Part shown: positions 1 to 5,973 of the stretch, piece after piece | Position numbering within the stretch: the first letter of the stretch is position 1 | How the letters are laid out: every line of letters begins with the position of its first letter | Assembly: GCA_002451175.1 (NCBI GenBank) | Contig: DKBI01000034.1 | Location: 3,911 to 10,854, forward strand | DNA: 6,944 bases | Source: Betaproteobacteria bacterium UBA6904 | GTDB taxonomy: Bacteria; Pseudomonadota; Gammaproteobacteria; Burkholderiales; SG8-39 | Direction of reading: 5' to 3' | The notes under the pieces: model-generated | Databases searched by the model: none | The model's input: the letters and a program-made list of their open reading frames with translations, nothing else | Told to the model about the DNA's origin: nothing | Program-made: the position numbers and the translations under genes

Positions 1-371
1 GGCAGGCGCGCAAATACCGATGCCCGGCCTTGCGGATCGCTGCGCGTGACGAGCTCCCCCTCGGGCTTGTGATACGCAATGACGCGCGGCGCCGCGGTCG
101 CGACACGCAGGCGCAGCGGGGCGCCGTCCAGCGTGATGGGCGCACCGGGAAGCGCCCGATCGCCGAGCTGCGCGACGCGCCCGTCGACCGCGACCCGTCC
201 CGCGGCGATCCAGCCCTCGATTTCACGGCGCGAGCCCATGCCCGCCGCCGCGAGCAGCTTCTGCAGCCGCTCGCCGCGCGGATCAGGATTCGCCGGGCGC
301 GCTGTCGGGGGACTGGGGCGCAGCGGCGGATTCGGCTTGCGGAAGGGCTTGCGGTTCGGTGGCGGGCTCAA
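1..371 (-). CDS. rluB: 23S rRNA pseudouridine synthase RluB (N-terminal part, cut by window edge)
   Basis: RluB isomerises one uridine (U2605 in E. coli numbering) of 23S rRNA to pseudouridine during ribosome assembly. Only the first 123 codons are here. Counting from the TTG at 371, residues 1-33 are a Pro/Arg/Lys-rich tail ([12 protein letters not shown]). An S4 RNA-binding domain follows at about 34-90 ([19 protein letters not shown], then AAGRVAVDG). The entry to the catalytic domain is at 99-123, with the RluB signature [20 protein letters not shown]. The catalytic Asp lies beyond the edge. There is no ATG or GTG upstream of the S4 domain in this frame. The start is therefore uncertain: TTG at 371, or TTG at 389 just after a GAGGA. 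The first 89 nt (from TTG 371) overlap the scpB 3' end in another frame. The rluB-scpB-scpA neighbourhood is common in proteobacteria and supports the assignment. RluE/RluF paralogues are less likely because of the KPEGEL signature and the basic tail. Confidence 0.88.
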   Translation of the reverse strand, partial: MSPPPNRKPFRKPNPPLRPSPPTARPANPDPRGERLQKLLAAAGMGSRREIEGWIAAGRVAVDGRVAQLGDRALPGAPITLDGAPLRLRVATAAPRVIAYHKPEGELVTRSDPQGRASVFARL

Positions 372-927
372 GCGTGACCGTCTTCGCAATTTCCTCGAGC
401 GGCGGCAGCTCTTCCAGCGAGCGCAGCCCGAGATCGTCGAGAAAAGCCTTGGTGGTGGCGTACAGCGCGGGGCGTCCCGGCGTCTCGCGGTGCCCGACCA
501 CGTCGATCCAGCCGCGCGCCTCGAGCGTCTGGATGATCGACGCCGAGACCGACACGCCGCGCAGATCCTCGATGTCGCCGCGCGTCACCGGCTGGCGGTA
601 GGCGATGATCGCCAGCGTTTCCATCACGGCGCGCGAATAGCGCGGCGGGCGCTCGTGGCGCAGCCGCTCCATGAACGGCAGGAATTCGCGCCGCGTCTGG
701 AAGCGCCATCCGCTGGCGAGGCTGACCAGCTCGACGCTGCGTTCGCTCCACTCCTCGCGCAGCTCCTCGAGCAGCCGGCGCAGCGTGTCGGCGCCGAGGT
801 CCTCGTCGAACAGGCGCCTCAGATCCGCGAGCGTCACCGGCTCCTGGGCGGCCAGCAGCGCGCCCTCGAGGATGCGCTTGGCGTCAGTGGGCTGCAGGAC
901 GGGCAAGTCGGACATAGATGGGGGCAT
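283..927 (-). CDS. scpB: Segregation and condensation protein B (ScpB)
   Basis: ScpB is a small winged-helix (kite) subunit that dimerises and binds the central part of ScpA in the Smc-ScpAB condensin. It acts on the nucleoid in chromosome compaction and segregation. The 214-residue product has a first winged-helix domain at about 16-90 ([29 protein letters not shown]). The second, at about 95-175, carries the family hallmarks [46 protein letters not shown] and [14 protein letters not shown]. From about 185 to the end is a disordered-looking Ala/Pro/Glu/Ser tail. I chose ATG 927, which has a weak GAGAG upstream; ATG 915 (MSDLPV) is an equally reasonable start. The gene overlaps scpA by 44 nt (32 nt with the later start). 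Its 3' tail is also read out of frame as the start of rluB. Length and motifs are normal for the family. Confidence 0.93.
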   Translation of the reverse strand: MPPSMSDLPVLQPTDAKRILEGALLAAQEPVTLADLRRLFDEDLGADTLRRLLEELREEWSERSVELVSLASGWRFQTRREFLPFMERLRHERPPRYSRAVMETLAIIAYRQPVTRGDIEDLRGVSVSASIIQTLEARGWIDVVGHRETPGRPALYATTKAFLDDLGLRSLEELPPLEEIAKTVTLEPATEPQALPQAESAAAPQSPDSAPGES

Positions 928-1675
928 AGCTCTCGGATTGCGTGATGTCGATGAGCGACTCGCGCGCCAGCTCGAGCAGCGCGAGCAGCGTCACCACGAG
1001 CACGGCCACGCCGCGGGCCGGATCGAACAGCTCGGCGAATTCCAGCACCCGGTGCTCCTGCAGCCTGCGCAGGACCAGGCTCATGTGCGCGCGCACCGAC
1101 AGTTCTTCGCGGGTGATGTGATGGTGCGCCGACAGGCGCGCGCGGTACAGCAGCGCGCGCCACGCTTCGACCAGGTCCGCGGTGCGCACCTCCGGCAGGC
1201 GCTCCGCGGCGCGCTCGATGAACACGCCGATGGGAAAGACGTCGCGCCCGGACTGCGGCAGCGCGTCGAGCCGGTGCGCGGCCTGCTTCATCTGCTCGTA
1301 CTCGAGCAGGCGGCGGACCAGCTCGGCGCGCGGGTCCTCCTCCTCCGCCTGCACCGCGGGCGGCCGCGGCAGCAGCATGCGCGACTTGATCTCCATGAGC
1401 ATCGCCGCCATCACCAGGTACTCCGCGGCCAGCTCCAGGTTCCGCGTGCGCATGATGTCCACGTATTCGAGGTACTGGCGCGTCAGCGGCGCCATGGCGA
1501 TGTCCAGGATGTCGAGGTTCTGCTTGCGGATCAGATACAGCAGCAGGTCGAGCGGGCCCTGGAACGCCTCGAGCATGACCTCGAGCGCATCGGGCGGGAT
1601 GTACAGGTCGCTCGGCAGCTCGACGAGCGGCTCGCCGTAGATCCTCGCCACCGGCAGGGCCGCGGTCTCGCTCAC
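884..1675 (-). CDS. scpA: Segregation and condensation protein A (ScpA), kleisin
   Basis: ScpA is the kleisin that bridges the SMC heads and holds ScpB in the bacterial condensin. The 263-residue product has the kleisin N-terminal Smc-binding region at about 33-100. This contains the hallmark [20 protein letters not shown], then [20 protein letters not shown] and [19 protein letters not shown] charged linker at 106-135 ([20 protein letters not shown]) is the usual ScpB-binding zone. The C-terminal winged-helix domain is at about 185-258 ([28 protein letters not shown]). The start is GTG at 1675, giving a GTGA overlap with the trpS stop, so translation is probably coupled to trpS; no strong Shine-Dalgarno is visible. 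The residues before about position 25 are a non-conserved extension. Smc itself is not in this window, which is usual because scpAB is generally unlinked to smc. Confidence 0.94.
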   Translation of the reverse strand: MSETAALPVARIYGEPLVELPSDLYIPPDALEVMLEAFQGPLDLLLYLIRKQNLDILDIAMAPLTRQYLEYVDIMRTRNLELAAEYLVMAAMLMEIKSRMLLPRPPAVQAEEEDPRAELVRRLLEYEQMKQAAHRLDALPQSGRDVFPIGVFIERAAERLPEVRTADLVEAWRALLYRARLSAHHHITREELSVRAHMSLVLRRLQEHRVLEFAELFDPARGVAVLVVTLLALLELARESLIDITQSESYAPIYVRLARPAAH

Positions 1676-2874
1676 GCGTAGAGCAGCCCCATGGCTTCGC
1701 GCACGTCACGCATCGTCTCGCCCGCGAGGCGGCGCGCCTTGTCGCACCCGTCGGCGAGGATGTTCTTCACCAGCGTCGGGTCGTCGAGGTACGCCTGCGC
1801 CCGCTCGCGCATCGGCGCCAGCTCGGCGAGCACGCCGTCGATCACCGGCTGCTTGCACTCCAGGCAGCCGATGCCCGCCGTCGTGCAGCCCTGCTTCACC
1901 CAGTCGCGCCGGGCGTCGTCGCTGTACACCTGGTGCAGCTGCCACACCGGACACTTGTCGGGATTCCCCGGATCCGTGCGCTTCACGCGCGCCGGGTCCG
2001 TCGGCATGGTGCGGATCTTGCGAGTGACGGCCTCCGGCTCCTCGCGCAGCGCGATCGAATTGCCATACGACTTGGACATCTTCTGGCCATCGAGCCCCGG
2101 CATGCGCGCGGCGGCCGTCAGCAGCGCCTCGGGCTCGACGAGAATGCGCTTGCCGCTGCCCTCGAGCCAGCCGTACAGGCGCTCGCGATCGCCGCGCGAC
2201 AGGTTCTGCTGCTCGTCAAGCAGCGCCTGCGCGCGCTTCAGCGCCTCGGCATCGCCCTGCTCGAGAAACTTCTTGCGCAACTCGTTCCACAGCCGGACCT
2301 TCTTCGCCCCCATCCGCTTGGCCGCGGCCTTCGCCTTCTCCTCGAAGCCCGCGTCGCGGCCGTACAGGTGGTTGAAGCGCCGCGCCACCTCGCGCGTGAA
2401 TTCCACGTGCGGCACCTGGTCCTCGCCGACCGGCACGTACATCGCCCGGTAGATGAGGATGTCCGCCGACTGCAGCAGCGGGTAGCCGAGGAACCCGTAG
2501 GTCGCGAGGTCGCGGTCGGCCAGCTTCTCCTGCTGATCCTTGTAGGTCGGCACGCGCTCCAGCCAGCCGAGCGGCGCGATCATCGACAGCAGCAGGTGCA
2601 GCTCGGCGTGCTCGGGCACCTGCGACTGCACGAACAGGGTCGCCTGGCTCGGATCGACGCCCGCGGCAAGCCAGTCGATCACCATGTCGAGCCCGTTCTT
2701 GTACACCTCGCCGGGATTCTCGTAGTCGGTGGTCAGCGCATGCCAGTCGGCGACGAAGAACAGGCAGGGATACTCCGACTGCAGGCGCACCCAGTTGCGC
2801 AGCACGCCGTGATGGTGGCCGAGGTGCAGCGCGCCCGTGGGGCGCATGCCGGATAGGACGCGGGTTTCGAACAT
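1672..2874 (-). CDS. trpS: Tryptophanyl-tRNA synthetase, with Cys4 iron-sulfur-like motif
   Basis: This class I aminoacyl-tRNA synthetase activates Trp with ATP and charges tRNA-Trp in the cytoplasm. The 400-residue product starts MFETRVLSGMRPTGALHLGH. The HIGH-type signature is HLGH at 17-20. Further marks are PLLQSADILIYRA (132-144), VGEDQVPH (149-156) and KMSKS at 265-269. It is longer than the ~330-residue enzymes of E. coli type. The extra length is largely a Lys/Arg/Glu-rich helical insertion at about 172-245, and such long forms are known in betaproteobacteria. In the C-terminal anticodon-binding part Cys308, 330, 337 and 340 form C-x21-C-x6-C-x2-C. This is close to the C-x22-C-x6-C-x2-C iron-sulfur site of Thermotoga maritima TrpRS. 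The start is ATG 2874, two nt after the protease stop. A longer reading from 3012 has no TrpRS homology in its extra part and lies over the protease gene. Confidence 0.97.
   Translation of the reverse strand: MFETRVLSGMRPTGALHLGHHHGVLRNWVRLQSEYPCLFFVADWHALTTDYENPGEVYKNGLDMVIDWLAAGVDPSQATLFVQSQVPEHAELHLLLSMIAPLGWLERVPTYKDQQEKLADRDLATYGFLGYPLLQSADILIYRAMYVPVGEDQVPHVEFTREVARRFNHLYGRDAGFEEKAKAAAKRMGAKKVRLWNELRKKFLEQGDAEALKRAQALLDEQQNLSRGDRERLYGWLEGSGKRILVEPEALLTAAARMPGLDGQKMSKSYGNSIALREEPEAVTRKIRTMPTDPARVKRTDPGNPDKCPVWQLHQVYSDDARRDWVKQGCTTAGIGCLECKQPVIDGVLAELAPMRERAQAYLDDPTLVKNILADGCDKARRLAGETMRDVREAMGLLYA
1855..1953 (-). other. Cys4 motif in TrpRS (predicted [4Fe-4S] or Zn site)
   Basis: The four cysteines Cys308 (codon 1951-1953), Cys330, Cys337 and Cys340 (codon 1855-1857) of TrpRS have spacing C-x21-C-x6-C-x2-C. 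They surround the conserved stretch CPVWQLHQVYS and GCTTAGIGCLECKQ. The spacing differs by one residue from the published iron-sulfur motif of T. maritima TrpRS, and it sits in the same C-terminal region after KMSKS. Cluster binding here is inference; a zinc site is the alternative. Confidence 0.7.
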
Positions 2875-2876
2875 GC

Positions 2877-3542
2877 TCAGATCTGAAAGATCGCCTCGAT
2901 GACGCGGTAGGACACCTGCATGAGCGGCGCCAGGATCACGCCGAGCAGGTTCGTGAACAAGAGCACCAGCAGGATCGGCAGGCCGAGCGGCTCGAGCCGC
3001 GCGTACTGCCACGCCGCGCGCACCGGCAGCACGCTCGCGAGGATACGCCCGCCGTCGAGCGGCAGGATGGGCAGCAGATTAAGCAGCATCAGCACGAGGT
3101 TGACCTGGATGCCCGCCTCGGACATCTCCAGCATCGGCCGCGTGAAATAGTGCGCCGGCAGCAGCAGCGCCGCCTTGTAGGCGGCCGACCAGCCGAGCGC
3201 CATCGCCAGGTTGGCCGCTGGTCCGGCCGCGGCGACCCAAAGCATGTTCTGCTTCGGGCGGCGCAGCGCCGAGTAGTTCACCGGCACGGGTTTCGCCCAG
3301 CCGAACAGCAGCCCCGCGCCCCCCGCGAGCTTCGACAGCGTGAGAATCAGGACCGGCACGACGATGGTGCCGACCAGATCGACGTGGCGGGCGGGGTTGA
3401 GGCTGATCCGCCCTTGCGCGTGCGCCGTCAGGTCGCCGAAGTGCCGCGCCACGTAGCCGTGCGCCGCCTCGTGCAGCGTGATCGCGAACAGCACGGGAAG
3501 CGCGTAGATGGCGAGGGTCTGGGCGAGCTGGCTGAAGTCCAT
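2877..3542 (-). CDS. Site-2-protease-family (M50) zinc membrane protease
   Basis: This is a membrane-embedded zinc metalloprotease of the M50 family in its short form, without the PDZ domain that marks RseP. It is 221 residues with about five hydrophobic segments (roughly 8-30, 55-72, 101-128, 144-160, 186-208). The catalytic HExxH is HEAAH at 24-28 in the first segment (FAITLHEAAHGYVARHFGD). The third zinc ligand is probably Asp163 in LLPILPLDGGR. Other family motifs are GRISLNP (44-50), GWAKPVPVNY (81-90) and AAGPAANLAMA (105-115). The active site should lie within the inner membrane. The natural substrate is unknown, and proteins like this are widely annotated only as site-2 protease family. 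It starts at ATG 3542, 29 nt after yciO, with no Shine-Dalgarno but a CCTCCTC stretch just before the ATG. It ends 2 nt before trpS, and in many betaproteobacteria the homologue also precedes trpS. Confidence 0.92.
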   Translation of the reverse strand: MDFSQLAQTLAIYALPVLFAITLHEAAHGYVARHFGDLTAHAQGRISLNPARHVDLVGTIVVPVLILTLSKLAGGAGLLFGWAKPVPVNYSALRRPKQNMLWVAAAGPAANLAMALGWSAAYKAALLLPAHYFTRPMLEMSEAGIQVNLVLMLLNLLPILPLDGGRILASVLPVRAAWQYARLEPLGLPILLVLLFTNLLGVILAPLMQVSYRVIEAIFQI

Positions 3543-3571
3543 CGAGGAGGCGGAAAAGGCGCTGCAGTTTA

Positions 3572-4231
3572 TCAGAGGGGCGGCGCCGACCCGCTCGAAC
3601 CCTCGGCCTCGAAGCCGAGTGGCGCGAGCGCGCCCTTGCCGCGCCGGACCAGCACCGGCGCCTCGCCGGTGAGATCGATGACCGTCGTCGGATCCAAGCC
3701 GCAGGAGCCCGCGTCGATCACCAGGTCGAGCTGCGCTTCGAGGGCCGCGCGGATCTCGGCGGGATCCGAGAGCGGCGCCGCCGCGCCGGGCAGCGCCAGC
3801 GTCGCCGACAGCATCGGCTCGCCGAGTTCCGCGAGCAGCGCGCGCGCCACCGGATGCTGCGTCACGCGCACGCCGATGGTCTTGCGGCGCGGATGCAGCA
3901 GGCGGCGCGGCACCTCGCGCGTCGCGCGCAGGATGAACGTGTACGCGCCGGGCGTCGCCGCGCGCAACAGCCGGTACTGCACGTTGTCGACGATCGCATA
4001 CGCCGCGATCTCGGAGAGGTCCCGGCAGATGAGGGTCAGCTGGTGCTTCTCGTCGACGCCGCGCACGCGGCGCATGCGCACCAGCGCCTTGGCGTCGCCG
4101 ATCTGGCAGCCGAGCGCGTAGCAGGAATCGGTCGGATAGGCGATGAGCCCGCCGCCGCGCACGATCTGCGCGGCCCGCTGGACGAGCCGCGCCTGCGGAT
4201 GCGTGGGGTGGATCGAGAAATACTGCGCCAC
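3572..4231 (-). CDS. yciO: YciO-type protein of the Sua5/YciO/YrdC family
   Basis: This protein belongs to the fold that makes threonylcarbamoyl-AMP for the t6A37 tRNA modification (TsaC/Sua5). By sequence it is the YciO branch, whose physiological role is less settled. The 219 residues begin MAQYFSIHPTHPQARLVQRA, very like E. coli YciO. They continue with GGLIAYPTDSCYALGC (27-42), LTLICRDLSEIAAYAIVDN (65-83), PGAYTFILRATREVPRRLL (94-112), RRKTIGVRV (115-123), GEPMLSATLALPG (137-149) and PTTVIDLT (181-188). Where TsaC/Sua5 has a K-x-R motif this protein reads R55-V-R57, as YciO proteins do. A tail from about 203 (Gly/Ser/Ala/Pro) looks disordered. The start is GTG 4231, four nt after the hydrolase stop, with no clear Shine-Dalgarno, so coupling is likely. 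In many relatives a PHP-domain gene sits upstream of yciO; here an alpha/beta hydrolase does. Confidence 0.9.
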   Translation of the reverse strand: MAQYFSIHPTHPQARLVQRAAQIVRGGGLIAYPTDSCYALGCQIGDAKALVRMRRVRGVDEKHQLTLICRDLSEIAAYAIVDNVQYRLLRAATPGAYTFILRATREVPRRLLHPRRKTIGVRVTQHPVARALLAELGEPMLSATLALPGAAAPLSDPAEIRAALEAQLDLVIDAGSCGLDPTTVIDLTGEAPVLVRRGKGALAPLGFEAEGSSGSAPPL

Positions 4232-4235
4232 GCGA

Positions 4236-5156
4236 TCAGGGCGCCGCGCCCAGGAATTCTTCGATCAGGCGCGCCACGCGCTCCGGCTGATCGTGGTGCA
4301 GCATGTGGCCGGCATCGGGCACGGTGACGTAGCGGAGGTCGCGGAACGCCGCACGGCGTTCCGCGTGCTGCTCGGGCGTCAGCTTCAGGCGGCCGAGATT
4401 GTCGGTCTCCGTCGTGTCCACCCACAGCGTCGGCGCAGCGACCTGCTGCCAGACCGCGCGCACTTCGTCCAGGCGGTAGAGCATCGGATTGACGATCTTG
4501 TGCGCCGGGTCGCTGCGCAGGACGACCCGCCCGTCGTCCGTCGGGCGCCCGCAGTGCCGCGCGAGAAAATCGGCGCGTGCCCGGCTCAGACGGGGATTGC
4601 CCTTGCGCAGCCGTTCGGCCAGATCGGCGAAGCTTCCGTACGGGCGCAGGCCGGGCCGCTCGCGCAACTCGTCGAGCCAGCGCGCGTAGCGCTTCGGCGC
4701 CTGCTCCGGACGCGTGGGCGGCAGCCCGAACCCTTCCAGATTGACGAGGCGCGCGACCCGCTCGGGACGCACCCCCGCGTACAGGGAAGCCACGTTGCCG
4801 CCGAGACTGTGGCCGATCAGGTTGACCGGCGCATCGGCCTGCACGTGCGCCAGGATCGCATCGAGATCGGCGAGATAGTCGGGGAACCAGTAGCAGTCCG
4901 AGCGTCCCCAGTCGGTCAGGCCGTAGCCGCGCCAGTCGGGCGCGACGATGTCCCAGTCCGGCGACATCGCATCGACCAGGAACTGGAACGACGCGGAGAC
5001 GTCCATCCAGCCGTGCAGCAGCACGAGGCGCCGCCGCGGATCGCCGCGCCAGCGGCGCAGGTGATAACGCAGCCCGCGGATCTCGACGAACGCCGATTCC
5101 GCGGGGCGCAGCGCCACGCAATCGGCATCGCCGGGCGCCCCCTGCCCCGCGTTCAC
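4236..5156 (-). CDS. Alpha/beta-fold hydrolase
   Basis: This is a cytoplasmic serine hydrolase of the alpha/beta fold; its substrate is not recognisable. The 306-residue product has the oxyanion region LVLLHGWMD (44-52), then [15 protein letters not shown] (68-82). The nucleophile elbow is [12 protein letters not shown] with Ser117. The acid candidates are Asp247 or Glu250 in [10 protein letters not shown], and the histidine is His284 in [18 protein letters not shown] helical cap occupies about 145-235. No signal peptide is seen. The start is taken as GTG 5156, which overlaps the SDR stop as GTGA and implies translational coupling. GTG 5117 is an alternative that would drop 13 poorly conserved residues. 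A longer open frame to 5750 covers the SDR gene in another frame and shows no hydrolase homology there, so it is not used. Pairing with an acyl-CoA-type SDR suggests an ester or thioester substrate, but this is inference. Confidence 0.88.
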   Translation of the reverse strand: MNAGQGAPGDADCVALRPAESAFVEIRGLRYHLRRWRGDPRRRLVLLHGWMDVSASFQFLVDAMSPDWDIVAPDWRGYGLTDWGRSDCYWFPDYLADLDAILAHVQADAPVNLIGHSLGGNVASLYAGVRPERVARLVNLEGFGLPPTRPEQAPKRYARWLDELRERPGLRPYGSFADLAERLRKGNPRLSRARADFLARHCGRPTDDGRVVLRSDPAHKIVNPMLYRLDEVRAVWQQVAAPTLWVDTTETDNLGRLKLTPEQHAERRAAFRDLRYVTVPDAGHMLHHDQPERVARLIEEFLGAAP

Positions 5157-5914
5157 TTGGGCGCCATGCGAATCGCGCCGTCGAGGCGAATCGTCTCCGC
5201 GTTGAGCATCTCGTTCTCGACGATGGCGCGCACCAGCTGCGCATATTCCGCCGGCCGGCCCAGGCGCGAGGGAAACGGCACCTGCTTGCCCAGCGAGTCC
5301 TGCGCCTCCTTGGGCAGCGCCGCGAGCATCGGCGTCTCGAAGATGCCGGGCGCGATCGTGCAGACGCGGATTCCGCTGCGCGACAAGTCGCGCGCGATGG
5401 GCAGCGTCATGCCCACCACGCCGCCTTTCGAGGCCGAGTAGGCCGCCTGCCCGATCTGGCCGTCGAACGCCGCCACGGAGGCGGTGCTGACGATCACGCC
5501 GCGCTCCCCGGAGGCATTCGGCACGGCCTGCGCCATGGCGTGCGCCGCGAGGCGGATCATGTTGAAGGTGCCGATCAGGTTCACGTTGATGATGCGGGCA
5601 AATGCGGCGAGACTGTGGGGCGCATCCTTGCCCACCGTGCGCTCCGCGGTGGCGATGCCCGCGCAGTTGACCAGGACGTGCAGCCCGCCGTAGGACTTGA
5701 GCGCCCGCTCCACGGCGGCCTTGCCGTCGGCCTCGGAGGACACGTCGCACTTCACGAACTGCGCACCGATCTCGCCGGCGAGCCTGGCGCCGGCTTCCGC
5801 CTGCATGTCCGCGATCACCACCCGCGCGCCGCCCTGCGCGGCCATGCGCGCCGTCGCGGCGCCGAGGCCGGAAGCGCCGCCCGTCACGAGGAATACGCTG
5901 TCTTTGACTTGCAT
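5153..5914 (-). CDS. SDR oxidoreductase, 3-hydroxyacyl-CoA dehydrogenase type 2 (HSD10-like)
   Basis: This classical short-chain dehydrogenase/reductase has 253 residues, the usual length. The nucleotide-binding glycine motif is TGGASGLG (11-18). Asp36 at the end of beta2 (VVIAD) favours NAD over NADP. NCAG is at 83-86, and the catalytic set is Asn112, Ser146, Tyr159 and Lys163 (AAYSASKGG). [10 protein letters not shown] (188-197) is the mobile-loop region. The overall pattern ([53 protein letters not shown]) matches bacterial homologues of human HSD17B10. Those oxidise 3-hydroxyacyl-CoA or 2-methyl-3-hydroxybutyryl-CoA in fatty-acid and isoleucine breakdown. The exact substrate is inferred from family likeness. 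The start is ATG 5914 with a good AGGAGA six nt upstream, the clearest ribosome site in the window. This is the first gene of the minus-strand cluster, and its stop overlaps the hydrolase start by 4 nt. Confidence 0.92.
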   Translation of the reverse strand: MQVKDSVFLVTGGASGLGAATARMAAQGGARVVIADMQAEAGARLAGEIGAQFVKCDVSSEADGKAAVERALKSYGGLHVLVNCAGIATAERTVGKDAPHSLAAFARIINVNLIGTFNMIRLAAHAMAQAVPNASGERGVIVSTASVAAFDGQIGQAAYSASKGGVVGMTLPIARDLSRSGIRVCTIAPGIFETPMLAALPKEAQDSLGKQVPFPSRLGRPAEYAQLVRAIVENEMLNAETIRLDGAIRMAPK

Positions 5915-5973
5915 GTTGGCTCTCCTACGGAAAAATATTTATTCTACCTCCCCCGCACCTCGGCACCGACGCC
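5915..5973. promoter_or_regulatory. Divergent promoter region between SDR gene and oxidoreductase gene
   Basis: This 59-nt gap is the only AT-rich stretch in the window. It contains the 8-bp palindrome AAATATTT at 5933-5940. For the plus strand a possible sigma70 pair is TTGGCT (5916-5921) and TATTCT (5940-5945) with an 18-nt spacer. For the minus strand a possible -10 is TAGAAT (complement of 5941-5946), with no good -35. The two candidate -10 boxes overlap on opposite strands, so firing in the two directions may be mutually exclusive. Divergent transcription is certain from gene order; the exact boxes are guesses. Confidence 0.45.
5921..5926 (-). promoter_or_regulatory. Shine-Dalgarno of the SDR gene
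   Basis: On the minus strand this reads AGGAGA, six nt before the ATG at 5914. It fixes the SDR start. The downstream minus-strand genes mostly lack such a site and seem to rely on coupling. Confidence 0.8.

Noticed and set aside
79..945. Long plus-strand open frame opposite scpB and rluB
   Set aside because: It lies antisense to well-supported scpB and rluB; composition is Arg/Ala/Ser-rich with no recognisable domain, as expected for shadow frames in GC-rich DNA.
671..1681. 336-codon plus-strand open frame opposite scpA
   Set aside because: It is antisense to ScpA, whose motifs are unambiguous; the translation is His/Arg/Gln-rich noise.
834..1709. 291-codon minus-strand frame overlapping scpA and trpS end
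   Set aside because: An out-of-frame shadow of scpA, almost wholly Ala/Arg/Gly/Pro.
1933..2856. 307-codon plus-strand open frame opposite trpS
   Set aside because: Antisense to TrpRS with HIGH and KMSKS motifs; no homology recognised.
2875..3012. 46-residue N-terminal extension of trpS
   Set aside because: The extra residues are Ala/Arg/Pro-rich, overlap the protease gene and precede the standard TrpRS start MFETRVLSG.
3543..3600. Possible terminator between yciO and the protease gene
   Set aside because: There is CTGCAG and a TTTT but no GC-rich stem followed by a T run; the next gene starts only 29 nt after yciO.
3150..4121. 323-codon plus-strand open frame opposite the protease and yciO
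   Set aside because: Antisense to two genes with clear family motifs; composition typical of a shadow.
4143..5441. 432-codon plus-strand open frame opposite the hydrolase and SDR
   Set aside because: The longest antisense frame here, but both genes opposite have complete catalytic motifs, and no domain is visible in this translation.
5157..5750. Upstream extension of the alpha/beta hydrolase frame
   Set aside because: It covers the SDR gene out of frame; hydrolase homology begins only after about 5110.
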